Source of the DNA: CAYQMF01 sp964418595
Lineage (GTDB): Bacteria > Planctomycetota > UBA1135 > UBA2386
DNA length: 54,646 nucleotides
Direction of reading: 5' to 3'
NCBI GenBank assembly: GCA_964418595.1
Contig: CAYQMF010000030.1
Coordinates: 1 to 54,646 of the forward strand
The position numbers were made by a program, and so were the translations under genes. Every line of letters begins with the position of its first letter. The stretch's first letter is position 1. Below are positions 1 to 9,205 of this stretch, in pieces. The notes beneath the pieces were generated by a model, which saw only the letters and a program-made list of their open reading frames with translations, was not told the DNA's origin and did not search any database.

Positions 1-33
1 CATTCTCGGGGACTGCGTGGGGCACCGACCCTC

Positions 34-1605
34 TCATCTCATCTCCCAGGTGTCCCCGAGCGTGCTGCTCGTCGCATTCCAGCCTCCGTGCATCACCACC
101 CGCCCACGCGCGGCATCGAACGCCATCGCGTGGTCGCGTCGCACGACCGGCGTGCTCGTCGACGAGCGCGAGGACCAGGTCGTTCCGTTCCAGACCCAGG
201 TGTCCTGACGTTGCGTGGTCCCGTACTCACCGCCGAACAACACGACCTCCTGGCGAACGCTGTCGAATGCCATCGCGTGTCCGGCGCGCAGACTCGGGCG
301 CGGCATGGGTGGTGAAGCCTGCTGCCACGCCCCACCGCTCCACATCCACAGGTCGGAGAGATACGTAGATCCGCTCAGACCGCCGAAGAGGACCGCAACC
401 CCCCGCGTTTCGTCGAACGCCATCGCCGAACGCCAGCGCGCGACAGGCGAGACGGGCGGCGAGTGCGAGAGCCAGCTCTGGCCGTCCCACGTCCAGGTGT
501 CCTGAAGCTCGCCGAGCGGACCATCGCCGCCGAACATCACGGTGTGTCGGCGGACCGGGTCGAAGCACATCGCGTGTCCCTGCCGTTCGAGCGGGTGGAT
601 GTTGCCGGTGAGCTGCGTCCACCCCGTGCCGTCGAACTGCCAGGTATCGGTGCGCGCGTTCCGGCCGTCGAGGCGGGGAGCTCCACCCTGCAGGACCATC
701 GCCTGACGCGTGGCGTTGAAGGCAACCGCGGATCCACCGCGCGGATCGGGGAAGTCCCAGTTGCGGTTCGTGCTCCACGTCGTCCCGTCCCAGACGAACG
801 TCGATGCGATGGGCGACCCGCCGCTCTGGTGCGGCCTGTCGAACCCCCCGGTCAGGACGATCCTCTGTCGCGCGGCGTCGTAGGCCATCGCTGGCCGCCA
901 CGCCTTGGCCGGGTTCGTGCGTTGCACCGACGACCACGCCGTCCCGTTCCACTCCCAGTGATCCTCGATCATGCTCCCGCCGCTGCTGAACGCGCTCGCC
1001 CCCGCCGTCAACACGATGCGCTGCCGCGCCGCATCGTAGGCCATCGCGTGCCCATAGCGCGCCGGAGGCGCGGCCCCGAAGTGCTGCCGCCAGACGGGAG
1101 GCTGCGGTGCCATGTCCAGGATCCAAGTGTCCCCCATCACTAGGGCACCGTCTGCGCCCCCGAACATCACGATCTCGTTCCGCGGCGAGTCGAACGCCAT
1201 CGCGCTGAACCAGCGCGGCGCAAGTCCCAACGGCGGACCGATCAGCGTCCAGTTGTTCCCCGTCCACACCCAGGTGTCGGCGCTGACCACCGGGGTGCGC
1301 ACGGCACTCGAACCGCCGAACACCACCACCCGCCCGTTCGAGCCCCCCGACATCGCGTGCCCGTACAGCGGTGGCAGTTGCGTGCTCGACCCGGCCAGCG
1401 GCGACCACGCCCCGCCCGTCATCTCCCACGCATCCGAGAGCACGACCTCGTTCGAGTTCGCACCGCCCGCCAGCATGATCCCGTTGCCGAGAGGTGCCGC
1501 AGCGTGTCCGGAGCGGCCTCCGGTGGCAGCCCAGTCGAGCTGCGCCACGACAGCCCCGTGCAGACACAAGACGAACATCGCTGAGGCGCGCATCGCGCCG
1601 AGCAT
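34..1605 (-). CDS. Secreted Kelch-repeat protein (ten repeats)
   Basis: A 523-residue protein with an N-terminal signal peptide (about residues 1-21, ending VVA before QLDW). The rest is ten tandem Kelch-type repeats of roughly 45-50 residues, each with an HAMAFD-like start, a V-x-FGG core and a DTW-x-W end. Kelch repeats fold as blades of a beta-propeller. The protein is probably exported and may bind a ligand, but nothing shows an enzymatic role. It ends directly after the tenth repeat. It therefore lacks the C-terminal domain found on the other Kelch protein in this window (35914-38205). It is divergent from tssA, with only about 95 bases between the starts, so the two share a promoter region. 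A second possible start lies at 1593. Confidence 0.9.
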   Translation of the reverse strand: MLGAMRASAMFVLCLHGAVVAQLDWAATGGRSGHAAAPLGNGIMLAGGANSNEVVLSDAWEMTGGAWSPLAGSSTQLPPLYGHAMSGGSNGRVVVFGGSSAVRTPVVSADTWVWTGNNWTLIGPPLGLAPRWFSAMAFDSPRNEIVMFGGADGALVMGDTWILDMAPQPPVWRQHFGAAPPARYGHAMAYDAARQRIVLTAGASAFSSGGSMIEDHWEWNGTAWSSVQRTNPAKAWRPAMAYDAARQRIVLTGGFDRPHQSGGSPIASTFVWDGTTWSTNRNWDFPDPRGGSAVAFNATRQAMVLQGGAPRLDGRNARTDTWQFDGTGWTQLTGNIHPLERQGHAMCFDPVRRHTVMFGGDGPLGELQDTWTWDGQSWLSHSPPVSPVARWRSAMAFDETRGVAVLFGGLSGSTYLSDLWMWSGGAWQQASPPMPRPSLRAGHAMAFDSVRQEVVLFGGEYGTTQRQDTWVWNGTTWSSRSSTSTPVVRRDHAMAFDAARGRVVMHGGWNATSSTLGDTWEMR

Positions 1606-1700
1606 AGCGTCCTTTCCGCGGCAGCCCTGGCGCAGCCCGTGACGGCTGCGCGGAAGGCGTTACGAGCGTTCGCGCCCGGCCCGATTGACGTTGGTTGGCC

Positions 1701-3128
1701 GTGACTCCGACGACCGCATCGGCTGCCGCGCTGGCGCGCCCCCTGAACCGCGAAGCGATACGGCGTCCAGTCTCGCCCACCGACCCGGCCGGGCCGTGCC
1801 TGCGCGACGCCGGTCGCTACGACACCGTGCAGGAGGCAGCGCGCGCGCAGTTCGGGGATCCCGACTTCGGCGTGCCTGAGAAGCGGCCGGACTGGCCGCT
1901 CGCCGAACAGGTCAGCCGCGACGCGCTGGAGACGGAGACCAAGGACCTCTACCTCGCCGTCGCGTACGCGGAGGCCGCGGCCCACGCGCGTGGGTTCGAG
2001 GGTCTCGCCGACGCAGCGTGGCTGCTGCGCGAACTGCACGCCACGTTCTGGGATACGTTCCATCCGCGACCCAACGGGCCGGACTTGCATGCACGCGCCC
2101 GGGTGCTCGATCTGCTCGTGCGCAAGCTCGGGCCGCTGCTGCGGGAGTGGGGCGCACGAAGGTCCGTCAGCCCGGGCCCGACCCTCGCCGCGGTGCGCGC
2201 CGACCTCACCGCGTGCGGAGACCTCGTGCGCTCGCGCTACGGCGACGTCGCCGTGTCGATGGCACCGCTGCTGGAGCCGCTCGACGAGTTCGACGCAGCC
2301 GAGCCCGAACCGAAGCCTCCTCCCGCACCGAGCCAACCCGCGGTCAGCACGCCACCCGCGACGCCCTTCAGCGGCGCGACGGCATCGTTGACGACACGGC
2401 TCGCGTCGTGGAACGGCGTCCTGCGCGAGGCCCGCAACCAGGGGCTGCCGGCCGCGTCACCACCGGATCCGACCTGCCGCGCGCGCCTCGAGCACTTGTT
2501 CGCCACGGAACGGTGGCACGAACTGCTGGCGGAGGTCGACGCCGCTCTCGCGACGACCCAGGCACGCATCTGGCTCGACCTGCACCGCTACACCGCCGGG
2601 GCACTCGGCCAGCTCGGCGGCGAGCACGCGGACGACCGGCGCTGGCTGCTGGCGTGTCTCGGCGCGTTCCTCGCCGCGTGTCCGGGACTCGTGGACGCCC
2701 GCTTCACCGACGGCACGCCGGTGGCCGACGCGACCACCCGCGCGTGGCTCGCCGCGGAGGTGCTCGCTTCGTCGGTCCCCAAGGCTGTGCGACCGCAGAC
2801 CGGAACCCACACCGAGTCCACCGCAGCCGACGCCCGGCGCATTCGCCACATCGCCGAACGCACGCAGGCGGCCGGGCTCCTCGCCGAGGGACGCCCGCTG
2901 GCCGCCGCCGGCTGCCTCCGCCGCCTCGCCGACGAACTGGCGCGCCATGACCTCGCACATTGGGAAGGTCCCGCGTTCGCGGCCGCGACGTTGTCGTTGT
3001 TGTGCCAGGCGTACGACGACCTCGCCTCACGCGGCGTCCCGTCCGCAACGCTGCAGGACCGCCGGTTCGTCGCCCACGAGGCGTTGGCCGGTCTCGCGCC
3101 CGAGCAGGCCACCGACTCCATCCCCTGA
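1701..3128 (+). CDS. tssA: T6SS protein TssA (ImpA family)
   Basis: About 475 residues. The first 125 match the ImpA N-terminal domain, with a PAGPCLR segment, then ADW-like PDWPLAE, ETKDLYLAVAYAEA and a WDTFHP end. The middle is a Pro/Ala-rich linker (about residues 190-235). The C-terminal half is helical with a HWEGPAF segment, as in VasJ-type TssA. In studied systems TssA helps assemble the baseplate and caps the growing sheath in the cytoplasm. It is the first gene of the T6SS block, 18 bases before tssB. No ATG fits: a GTG at 1701 is chosen, with a TTG at 1695 as alternative. No Shine-Dalgarno sequence is visible. Confidence 0.88.
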   Translation: MTPTTASAAALARPLNREAIRRPVSPTDPAGPCLRDAGRYDTVQEAARAQFGDPDFGVPEKRPDWPLAEQVSRDALETETKDLYLAVAYAEAAAHARGFEGLADAAWLLRELHATFWDTFHPRPNGPDLHARARVLDLLVRKLGPLLREWGARRSVSPGPTLAAVRADLTACGDLVRSRYGDVAVSMAPLLEPLDEFDAAEPEPKPPPAPSQPAVSTPPATPFSGATASLTTRLASWNGVLREARNQGLPAASPPDPTCRARLEHLFATERWHELLAEVDAALATTQARIWLDLHRYTAGALGQLGGEHADDRRWLLACLGAFLAACPGLVDARFTDGTPVADATTRAWLAAEVLASSVPKAVRPQTGTHTESTAADARRIRHIAERTQAAGLLAEGRPLAAAGCLRRLADELARHDLAHWEGPAFAAATLSLLCQAYDDLASRGVPSATLQDRRFVAHEALAGLAPEQATDSIP

Positions 3129-3146
3129 GACCACGAGAAACATCCC

Positions 3147-3671
3147 ATGACCGACGGAACGCAACACCGCCTCGGGCGCAAGGACAGCAAGCCCCGGGTG
3201 CACATCACCTACGACGTGCAGGTCGGTGACGCCACCGAGCACAAGGAACTGCCCTTCGTGCTCGGTGTGCTCGCCGATCTCGCCGGCGACAACGAGAACC
3301 ACCCGCCGCTTCGCGAGCGGGAGTTCGCCGACATCAACCGCGACAACTTCGACGTCGTCATGGACCGGATCGCGCCGCGCCTGACCTTCGGCGTCGACAG
3401 CACGCTGCCGGGCCACACCGACGAGCGGATCCCGGTCGACATCACGTTCCGGCGGATGGCCGACTTCGAGCCCGACAACATCGCCCGCCAGGTCCCGGCG
3501 CTCGCCCGCCTGCTCGATCTGCGCGAGCGTCTCAAGTCGCTGTTGGCGCGCGCCACCAGCAGCCGCCAGGTGGCGGGCTTCCTCGACCAGATCCTCAGCG
3601 ACGCGGAGGTCCGGGCCGCGATCGGCTCCGTGAACGGGTCGGCCGCGACGGAGGGTGACCGCCATGAGTGA
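3147..3671 (+). CDS. tssB: T6SS sheath small subunit TssB
   Basis: 174 residues, the usual TssB (VipA/ImpB) length. Recognisable parts are the VHITYDVQVGD start, the conserved ELPFVLGVLADLAG segment (about residues 28-41), the RDNFDVVMDRIAPRL stretch and a C-terminal helix used for pairing with TssC. TssB and TssC form the contractile cytoplasmic sheath around the Hcp tube. The stop overlaps the tssC start by 8 bases, so the two are probably translated together. Confidence 0.95.
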   Translation: MTDGTQHRLGRKDSKPRVHITYDVQVGDATEHKELPFVLGVLADLAGDNENHPPLREREFADINRDNFDVVMDRIAPRLTFGVDSTLPGHTDERIPVDITFRRMADFEPDNIARQVPALARLLDLRERLKSLLARATSSRQVAGFLDQILSDAEVRAAIGSVNGSAATEGDRHE

Positions 3672-5145
3672 AGCCAGGACCAAGGGGGCACCCCGCCGTA
3701 CGGTGCGGGCCCCGGATCTCGACAACGTGCTCGAAGAGACCTTCCGCGCCCGCGACGGCGAGGCGCGCACGGAGGTGCAGCGCGAGCTGCAGGCGTTGGT
3801 CGCGGAAGTCGAGCAGGGGGTCGACTTCGGTTCGGCACGCGCCGAGCAAGCCCTGCGCGCGCGGATCGCCCAGCTCGACGCGCTGCTGAGCGAACAGCTC
3901 TCGGCGGTCATGCACGAAGCGAAGTTCCGCGCACTCGAAGGAAGCTGGCGCGGGCTGCACCAGCTCGTCAAGGGTGCCAACACCAGCCGCTCGCTGAAGG
4001 TCCACGTGTTGCCAGCCACCAAGCGCGAGCTGCTCCGCGACGCGGTGGATGCACCCGAGTTCGACCAGAGCGAACTCTTCAAGAAGGTGTACGACCGCGA
4101 GTACGGCCAATTCGGCGGCGCCCCGTACGCTGCGCTGATCGGCGACTACGAGTGGTCGCACGACTACGACGACCTGCGCGCGCTCAAGGGCATCGCCCGG
4201 GTGGCGGCCGCGGCACACGCGCCGTTCGTCTCGGCGGCCTCCCCCAGGCTGTTCAAGCTCGACGACTACACCAGGCTCAACGAGCCACGCGACCTGGCGC
4301 TGATCTTCGAGTCCAAGGAGCACGCCGGCTGGCGTGCCTTTCGCGACACGGAGGACTCGCGCTACGTCGGTCTCACCCTGCCGCGGGTGATGGCGCGCAT
4401 GCCGTACGGCAGCGCCGGCCAACGCATCGAGGCCTTCGACTTCGAGGAGAAGGTCACGGGTGGCGCCCACGACCGGTTCGTGTGGTCGAACGCCGCCTAC
4501 GCCTTTGCCGGTCGCCTCGCGGACGCGTTCGACCGCCATGGCTGGTGTGTCGCTGTACGCGGCGTCGAAGGCGGAGGACTCGTGACCGAACTGCCCACGC
4601 ACACCTACGAGGGTCCCGGCGGCGATGTCGTCATGAAGTGCCCCACGGAGATCCCCATCGCCGACACCCGCGAGGCCCAGCTCTACAAGCTCGGTTTCCT
4701 GCCGCTGCTGCACCGCAAGGACACGCCCGACGCGGCGTTCCTCAGCGGCCAGTCGCTGCGCCGGATCCGCAAGTGGAGCACGCCCGAGGCGAGCGCCAAC
4801 GACCGCCTGTCGGCGCAGATCCCGTACCTGATGGCCGCGTCGCGCTTCGCCCACTACGTGAAGTCGATCATGCGCGACAAGGTCGGCAGCTTCGCCGAGC
4901 GGGGCGACGTCGAGCGTTTCCTCAACGAGTGGTTCGCCCAGTACATCCTGCTCGACGACAAGGCGTCGCAGGGGATGAAGGCCAAGTTCCCGCTGCGCGA
5001 GGCAAGAGTCGACGTACGCGCGAAGCCGGGCATGCCCGGCTACTACGAGGCGGCCATCTACCTGCGACCGCACTTCCAGCTCGAGGAACTCGACGCGTCG
5101 ATCCGACTCGTCGCCGAGCTGCCGCCGCCGGCCAAGGAGAGGTGA
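3664..5145 (+). CDS. tssC: T6SS sheath large subunit TssC
   Basis: 493 residues, typical for TssC (VipB/EvpB/ImpC). Family signatures are seen in order: GSWRGLHQLV, the SELFKKVYDREYGQFGG segment, the IGDYEWSH strand, FVSAASP, the SRYVGLTLPRV strand, and near the end QIPYLMAASRFAHYVK. It polymerises with TssB into the contractile sheath. The ATG at 3664 is chosen, inside the tssB end. An in-frame GTG at 3655 would add three residues. It is followed after 7 bases by a second TssC-like gene. Confidence 0.96.
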   Translation: MSEARTKGAPRRTVRAPDLDNVLEETFRARDGEARTEVQRELQALVAEVEQGVDFGSARAEQALRARIAQLDALLSEQLSAVMHEAKFRALEGSWRGLHQLVKGANTSRSLKVHVLPATKRELLRDAVDAPEFDQSELFKKVYDREYGQFGGAPYAALIGDYEWSHDYDDLRALKGIARVAAAAHAPFVSAASPRLFKLDDYTRLNEPRDLALIFESKEHAGWRAFRDTEDSRYVGLTLPRVMARMPYGSAGQRIEAFDFEEKVTGGAHDRFVWSNAAYAFAGRLADAFDRHGWCVAVRGVEGGGLVTELPTHTYEGPGGDVVMKCPTEIPIADTREAQLYKLGFLPLLHRKDTPDAAFLSGQSLRRIRKWSTPEASANDRLSAQIPYLMAASRFAHYVKSIMRDKVGSFAERGDVERFLNEWFAQYILLDDKASQGMKAKFPLREARVDVRAKPGMPGYYEAAIYLRPHFQLEELDASIRLVAELPPPAKER

Positions 5146-5152
5146 GGACGGG

Positions 5153-6532
5153 GTGCCCGCGCATCCTGAACCGGACGTCGGTGCCTTGGTGCGCCGGCTT
5201 GCGACGCGGCTCAGCGCGTCAACCGATGCGTCGATCCCCGTCGACCTGCAGCTCGCGGCGCTGATCGGCGGGATCGACCGCGCCGTGCATCAGCAGCTCG
5301 ACGCGATCCTGCACTCGCCACCGTTCCGCGCCGCCGAGTCTGCCTGGCGCGCGCTGCGCCACCTCGCGACCGAGGTGCCCCGCGATCGGGCGATCCGGAT
5401 CTGCGTCCTCTCCGTCACGCGCGCCGAGCTCGCAGGAGACTTCGCCGCCGCGCCCGAGCTGGAGATGAGCCGCCTGTTCCAGCTCGTGCACGACACCGAG
5501 TTCGGCCGGCTGGGCGGCGAGCCATTCGCCGCGCTGATCGTCGACGGCGACTTCTCGCACCGGGACGCCGACCTGCGGCTGCTCGGGCGGCTGGCCGGTG
5601 TGGCCGCGGCCAGCCACTGTCTGCTGCTCTCGGCCGCCTCGCCCGAGTTGATCGCGCTGCCGGCCTGGTCCGCGCTGCGCCCCGATGCCGACCTCACCGC
5701 GAGCCTGGCACGGACCGAAGCAGCCCGCTGGCGCGCCCTGCGTGCCAACCCCGACATGCGCTACGTCGCGCTGGTCGCGCCGCGCGTCCTGCTGCGCGCT
5801 CCGCACATGCCCGGCCCCGAGCGCTGGCTCGCCTATCGCGAGCGCATCGGCGCCCGCGACCATGCGCACCTGTGCTGGGGCAGCGCCGCGTTCGCCCTCG
5901 CCGCGGGGCTGGCGCGCGCGTTCCATGCGAGCCGCTGGTGTGCGGCGATCGCCGGCCTGGACGCAGGCGGCGAGGTGAAGGGCCTGCCGCGGTGGGGTTT
6001 CAGCACCGATCGCCTCGACGTGGCGAGCCGCCCCCCCATCGAAACCGGCCTGACGAGTCCGCAGGAGCGCGCCTTGGTCGGCGCGGGGATCATCCCGCTC
6101 TGCCGTGTGCACGCGTCGCCGCGCGTCGCCTTCTTCGCGCTGCCCTGCCTGCACGCGCCGCCGGCGCGCACCGATCGGACCGCGGCGGCCAACGAGGACC
6201 TCGGCGTGCAGGTGCCGTATCTCCTCGCCGCCTCGCGCTTCGCCCACTACCTCAAGTGCATGCTGCGCGACGCGGTGGGCCGCCACACCACGCCGGGGGA
6301 GATCGAGCGACGCGTCGGCGAGTGGCTCGGCCGCCATACGTTGGACGACGCGCACGCGACGCCCGAGCGACGCGCGCGCCATCCGCTGCGCGCCTTCCAC
6401 GTCGCGGTGAAGACACACCCGGGGCGACCCGGCCACTACGCGCTGGTCGCGCAGTTGCGGCCGCACACCCACCAGCAGGAAGCGGCGATCGCGCTCCGCG
6501 TGGTCACGGATCTGTCGGCGGCGGTCGGCTAG
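5153..6532 (+). CDS. Second TssC-family protein (TssC2, ImpD/TssC40-like)
   Basis: 459 residues, clearly related to the preceding TssC: it keeps AESAWRALRHL, the MSRLFQLVHDTEFGRLGGEPFAALI region, LLSAASPEL, RYVALVAPRVLLR and VQVPYLLAASRFAHYLK. The N-terminus, which in TssC contacts TssB, is about 60 residues shorter. Paralogous TssC pairs are known in some proteobacterial T6SSs, for example ImpC/ImpD of Rhizobium and TssC41/TssC40 of Agrobacterium. The start is GTG. Inference: a non-sheath partner, a minor sheath subunit or an assembly factor. It is followed by a 106-base gap before tssJ. Confidence 0.88.
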   Translation: MPAHPEPDVGALVRRLATRLSASTDASIPVDLQLAALIGGIDRAVHQQLDAILHSPPFRAAESAWRALRHLATEVPRDRAIRICVLSVTRAELAGDFAAAPELEMSRLFQLVHDTEFGRLGGEPFAALIVDGDFSHRDADLRLLGRLAGVAAASHCLLLSAASPELIALPAWSALRPDADLTASLARTEAARWRALRANPDMRYVALVAPRVLLRAPHMPGPERWLAYRERIGARDHAHLCWGSAAFALAAGLARAFHASRWCAAIAGLDAGGEVKGLPRWGFSTDRLDVASRPPIETGLTSPQERALVGAGIIPLCRVHASPRVAFFALPCLHAPPARTDRTAAANEDLGVQVPYLLAASRFAHYLKCMLRDAVGRHTTPGEIERRVGEWLGRHTLDDAHATPERRARHPLRAFHVAVKTHPGRPGHYALVAQLRPHTHQQEAAIALRVVTDLSAAVG

Positions 6533-6627
6533 CGAAGAAACGAGCGGGACGCGTTCGCGGCGGCGGGATCCGGCGTTGCTCGGGCGGCGAGGGCGCGACG
6601 CGACCACGCGACCACGCCTCGACCGAC

Positions 6628-6633
6628 AAGGAG
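6628..6633 (+). promoter_or_regulatory. Ribosome binding site of tssJ
   Basis: AAGGAG lies five bases before the ATG at 6639. It decides the start in favour of the MKRLLAG lipoprotein signal over an upstream in-frame start near 6576. Confidence 0.7.
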
Positions 6634-6638
6634 CAGAC

Positions 6639-7130
6639 ATGAAGAGACTGTTGGCAGGTCTGGCACTCGCCCTCCTCGCGACCGGGTGCGCGGTGGGTGA
6701 CTCAGTGGAGCTGCGGATCGACGAGAAGGCCCGGCCGGCCGAGGCCGGCATCGAGTTCCTGGTGTTGACGACGCCGCTGGACAAGGACCTGGACCAGAGA
6801 CTCCAGGAGATCAGCGCGCTCGGCGACGAGAAGCAGCACGCGGCGATCGGCCAGCTCTTCGCGGAGCAGGGTCCCTTCCAGCCGAACGACACCGAGCGCT
6901 TCAGCTACCGGTTCCGGCTCATGTCCAGGGTCGAGCGCGAGCGCGTCGTGCTCCACGTGTCGCCCGGCGAGCCCGGTCCGCGTGCGCTCTGGATCTTCGC
7001 CAGCTACGCGCAGGGCCCACAGCGCGACGTCAAGCACTGGCTGCGCTGGAAAGACGACCATCGACACGCCCACGTCGTGCGCGTCTCCAAGACCGGGATC
7101 GCCTGGGAACGGCAGGAGGCTGGCTCGTGA
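6639..7130 (+). CDS. tssJ: T6SS outer-membrane lipoprotein TssJ
   Basis: 163 residues. A lipoprotein signal is clear: KR, then a hydrophobic stretch, then the lipobox LATGC with the cysteine at residue 17. The mature part has the beta-sandwich pattern of TssJ (VasD/SciN), with ELRIDEKARPAEAGIEFLVL near the N-terminus. TssJ is anchored in the outer membrane and binds the periplasmic part of TssM. Its presence implies an outer membrane and a T6SSi-type (TssJLM) membrane complex. The stop overlaps the tssK GTG start by four bases. Confidence 0.85.
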   Translation: MKRLLAGLALALLATGCAVGDSVELRIDEKARPAEAGIEFLVLTTPLDKDLDQRLQEISALGDEKQHAAIGQLFAEQGPFQPNDTERFSYRFRLMSRVERERVVLHVSPGEPGPRALWIFASYAQGPQRDVKHWLRWKDDHRHAHVVRVSKTGIAWERQEAGS

Positions 7131-8527
7131 CCACCTTCATGCCCGAACTCCTCTGGCACGACGGCCTGCTCCTGCGGCCGCACCACCTGCAAGGGCTGCA
7201 GCGCCACTGCCACAGCCTGCTCGCGCGGGCGGCCACCGCGCGCCCCTTTGCCTACGGCGTCCGCCGGCTCGCGATCCGTGAGGCCGCGGTGCCCGACTTC
7301 GTGCTCCGCCTCGAGGCCTGCGACGTGGTGATGCCGGATGGCACGCCGCTCGTCGTCGGCGAGAACGCGGTCTGCCTGCCGCTCGAGTTCCGCCATCTGG
7401 CGCAGGACTCCCCCGTCCTCGACGTCTTCCTCGGCGTCGCCTTCCTCCACGACGGCCACGCCAACGTCGCTCCGCCCGTCGAAGCCGGCACCCCGGTCGC
7501 CCCGCGCCGCTACCAGCAGAGCCAGCTCTGCATCCGCGACGAGAACACGGGCGACAACCCGCGCGAGGTCGACACGCGGCTGCTGCAGGCGCGCCTCTTC
7601 GTCGGCAACCGCCCGCCGCAGGGCTTCCAGACCATCAAGATCGCGGAGCTGCGCAAGATCCTCGACGAGGGACAACCCGGCAGCCGCTACGAATTGTCGC
7701 CGACGTACGTGCCGCCCAGCACCAGCATCGGCGCGTCGCGCCTGCTGCAGGGCATCGTGCGGGAACTCGGCGAGAAGCTGGAGGAGAAGCACGGCGTGCT
7801 GCTCGACCGGCTGCGCGGGCGGTCGGACCTGCTGCACGGCGAAGGCAACGACCGGCTCGACCGCATGCTGCAGCTCCAGGCGACCAACGGCGTGCTGCCG
7901 CTGCTGCGGCAGCTCGTCGCCCAGCCGGAACTGCACCCCTTCGACGTCTACCTGCACCTCACCCGGCTGGTCGGCGACCTCGGCCTGTTCGCCGCCGACT
8001 GGGCGCCGCCCGCGCTCGTGGTCTACGACCACGACGATCCGGCCTGCGCCTTCCGCGACCTGCGCGCCAAGTGGATCGCGCTGCTGGACGGGGCGGTGTC
8101 GACCGACGTGCGCAAGGTGAAGTTCGCGGCCAGCGACGCGCCCCATGGCGGGTTCGAGGTCGGCCTGGCGCCGGAGCTGCTCGCGGACGGCGTCCGCTTC
8201 TTCCTCGGCCTCGAGACCGACGTCGACATCGTCGAGATCGAAGGCATGTTCCGTGCAGGCCGCAGCGTCTTGGCCGCGCCGAGCGACGTGCTCGCCATCC
8301 GCCGGGCGCGGACCGACGGCCTGACCTGCGATCGCTCGCGCTCGCATGCCGCGCTGCGCGACCGCGCCGGCCTCGTGTTCCTCGCGGTGGATCGCGACGA
8401 CGAGTTGGGCACCAACGTCGTCAAGGAGAAGCGGCTGGCGCTGCTCGGCGAGGCGACGCAGGACGCGCGCATCCGCGCAATCTGGCTCTATGCCACGGAC
8501 GTGGCCGAGCAGGAGGACGACCGATGA
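7127..8527 (+). CDS. tssK: T6SS baseplate protein TssK
   Basis: 466 residues, the normal TssK (ImpJ/VasE) length. The hallmark start is present: the WHDGLLLRPHHLQ motif around residues 9-21. A YQQSQLCIRDE segment, the SIGASRLLQGIVREL helix and a C-terminal domain with REKRLAL-like KEKRLALLGE follow. TssK links the TssFGE baseplate wedges to the cytoplasmic parts of TssL and TssM. The GTG start overlaps the tssJ stop and the end overlaps tssL by four bases, so the genes are coupled. Confidence 0.95.
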   Translation: MTTFMPELLWHDGLLLRPHHLQGLQRHCHSLLARAATARPFAYGVRRLAIREAAVPDFVLRLEACDVVMPDGTPLVVGENAVCLPLEFRHLAQDSPVLDVFLGVAFLHDGHANVAPPVEAGTPVAPRRYQQSQLCIRDENTGDNPREVDTRLLQARLFVGNRPPQGFQTIKIAELRKILDEGQPGSRYELSPTYVPPSTSIGASRLLQGIVRELGEKLEEKHGVLLDRLRGRSDLLHGEGNDRLDRMLQLQATNGVLPLLRQLVAQPELHPFDVYLHLTRLVGDLGLFAADWAPPALVVYDHDDPACAFRDLRAKWIALLDGAVSTDVRKVKFAASDAPHGGFEVGLAPELLADGVRFFLGLETDVDIVEIEGMFRAGRSVLAAPSDVLAIRRARTDGLTCDRSRSHAALRDRAGLVFLAVDRDDELGTNVVKEKRLALLGEATQDARIRAIWLYATDVAEQEDDR

Positions 8528-9198
8528 CCACGCACACCCGCCCCGCCGCCGCCACGCTCGCGGCGATCACGCGCCCCTGGTTCCTCTTCCTCGGCGCCTA
8601 TCGCCGCAACGTAGCCACGATGCCCGCCGACACGGCCTGGGTGCGCGGGCAGTTGCGCAAGCTCCTGCACGACATGGACCAGGCGACGACCGGCGACAGC
8701 GCCCTGCAGCACAAGCTGCGCGCGGCGCGCCCGGCGCTCGTGTACTTCGCCGACGAGGTGCTCCTGAACTGCCGCTGGGCCGGCGAGGGCGCCTGGGCAC
8801 GCGAGCTGCTCGAGACCGAGCTGCTCGGCACGCAGCACGCGGGCCGGGACTTCTTCGAGCGCCTGCACGATCCGGCGCTGCAGGACCGCGACGTACTCGA
8901 GGTCTTCTACCACTGCCTGAGCCTCGGCTTCCGCGGCGTGCTCGCCCGCAAGCCGCTGCAGCTGCGCGAGGAACGCGAGCTGCTCGCGGCGCGCATCGGC
9001 GTGGGCCACACCGTCGGCCCGCGCTTCTGCCGCGACGCCTACGACCACACCGACACGCGCAACCCGGGCCTGCTCCCGGTGGTCGCCGTGGCCCGCATCG
9101 TGCTCGTCGCGCTGCTCGCCACCGCCTGCATCTGGGCCACCCGCACCTGGCTGATCCGCGACATCGTCGACGGCATCCAGCAAACCGAGACCCGCTGA
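8524..9198 (+). CDS. tssL: T6SS inner-membrane protein TssL (DotU family)
   Basis: 224 residues. The DotU-type cytoplasmic hook domain covers residues 1-180, with ARPALVYFADEVLLN and LEVFYHCLSLGFRG as family signatures. One C-terminal transmembrane helix follows (about residues 188-208, LLPVVAVARIVLVALLATA). There is no peptidoglycan-binding extension. TssL forms the inner-membrane platform with TssM and docks TssK. The ATG overlaps the tssK stop by four bases, and tssM begins seven bases after its stop. Confidence 0.94.
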   Translation: MTTHTRPAAATLAAITRPWFLFLGAYRRNVATMPADTAWVRGQLRKLLHDMDQATTGDSALQHKLRAARPALVYFADEVLLNCRWAGEGAWARELLETELLGTQHAGRDFFERLHDPALQDRDVLEVFYHCLSLGFRGVLARKPLQLREERELLAARIGVGHTVGPRFCRDAYDHTDTRNPGLLPVVAVARIVLVALLATACIWATRTWLIRDIVDGIQQTETR

Positions 9199-9205
9199 CC
9201 CCATC

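Noticed and set aside
1..33. A gene start at the extreme left
   Set aside because: Too little sequence remains past the Kelch stop codon to support any call.
34..1605. Tandem DNA repeat array or CRISPR
   Set aside because: The roughly 150-base periodicity encodes Kelch repeats and the units are diverged.
1606..1700. Sigma-54 or sigma-70 promoter for the T6SS operon
   Set aside because: No GG-N10-GC element or good -35/-10 pair could be seen; a promoter surely exists between the divergent genes but cannot be placed.
3595..6892. Long minus-strand frames opposite tssC, tssC2 and tssJ
   Set aside because: They are shadows of genes with clear families and coupled starts on the plus strand.
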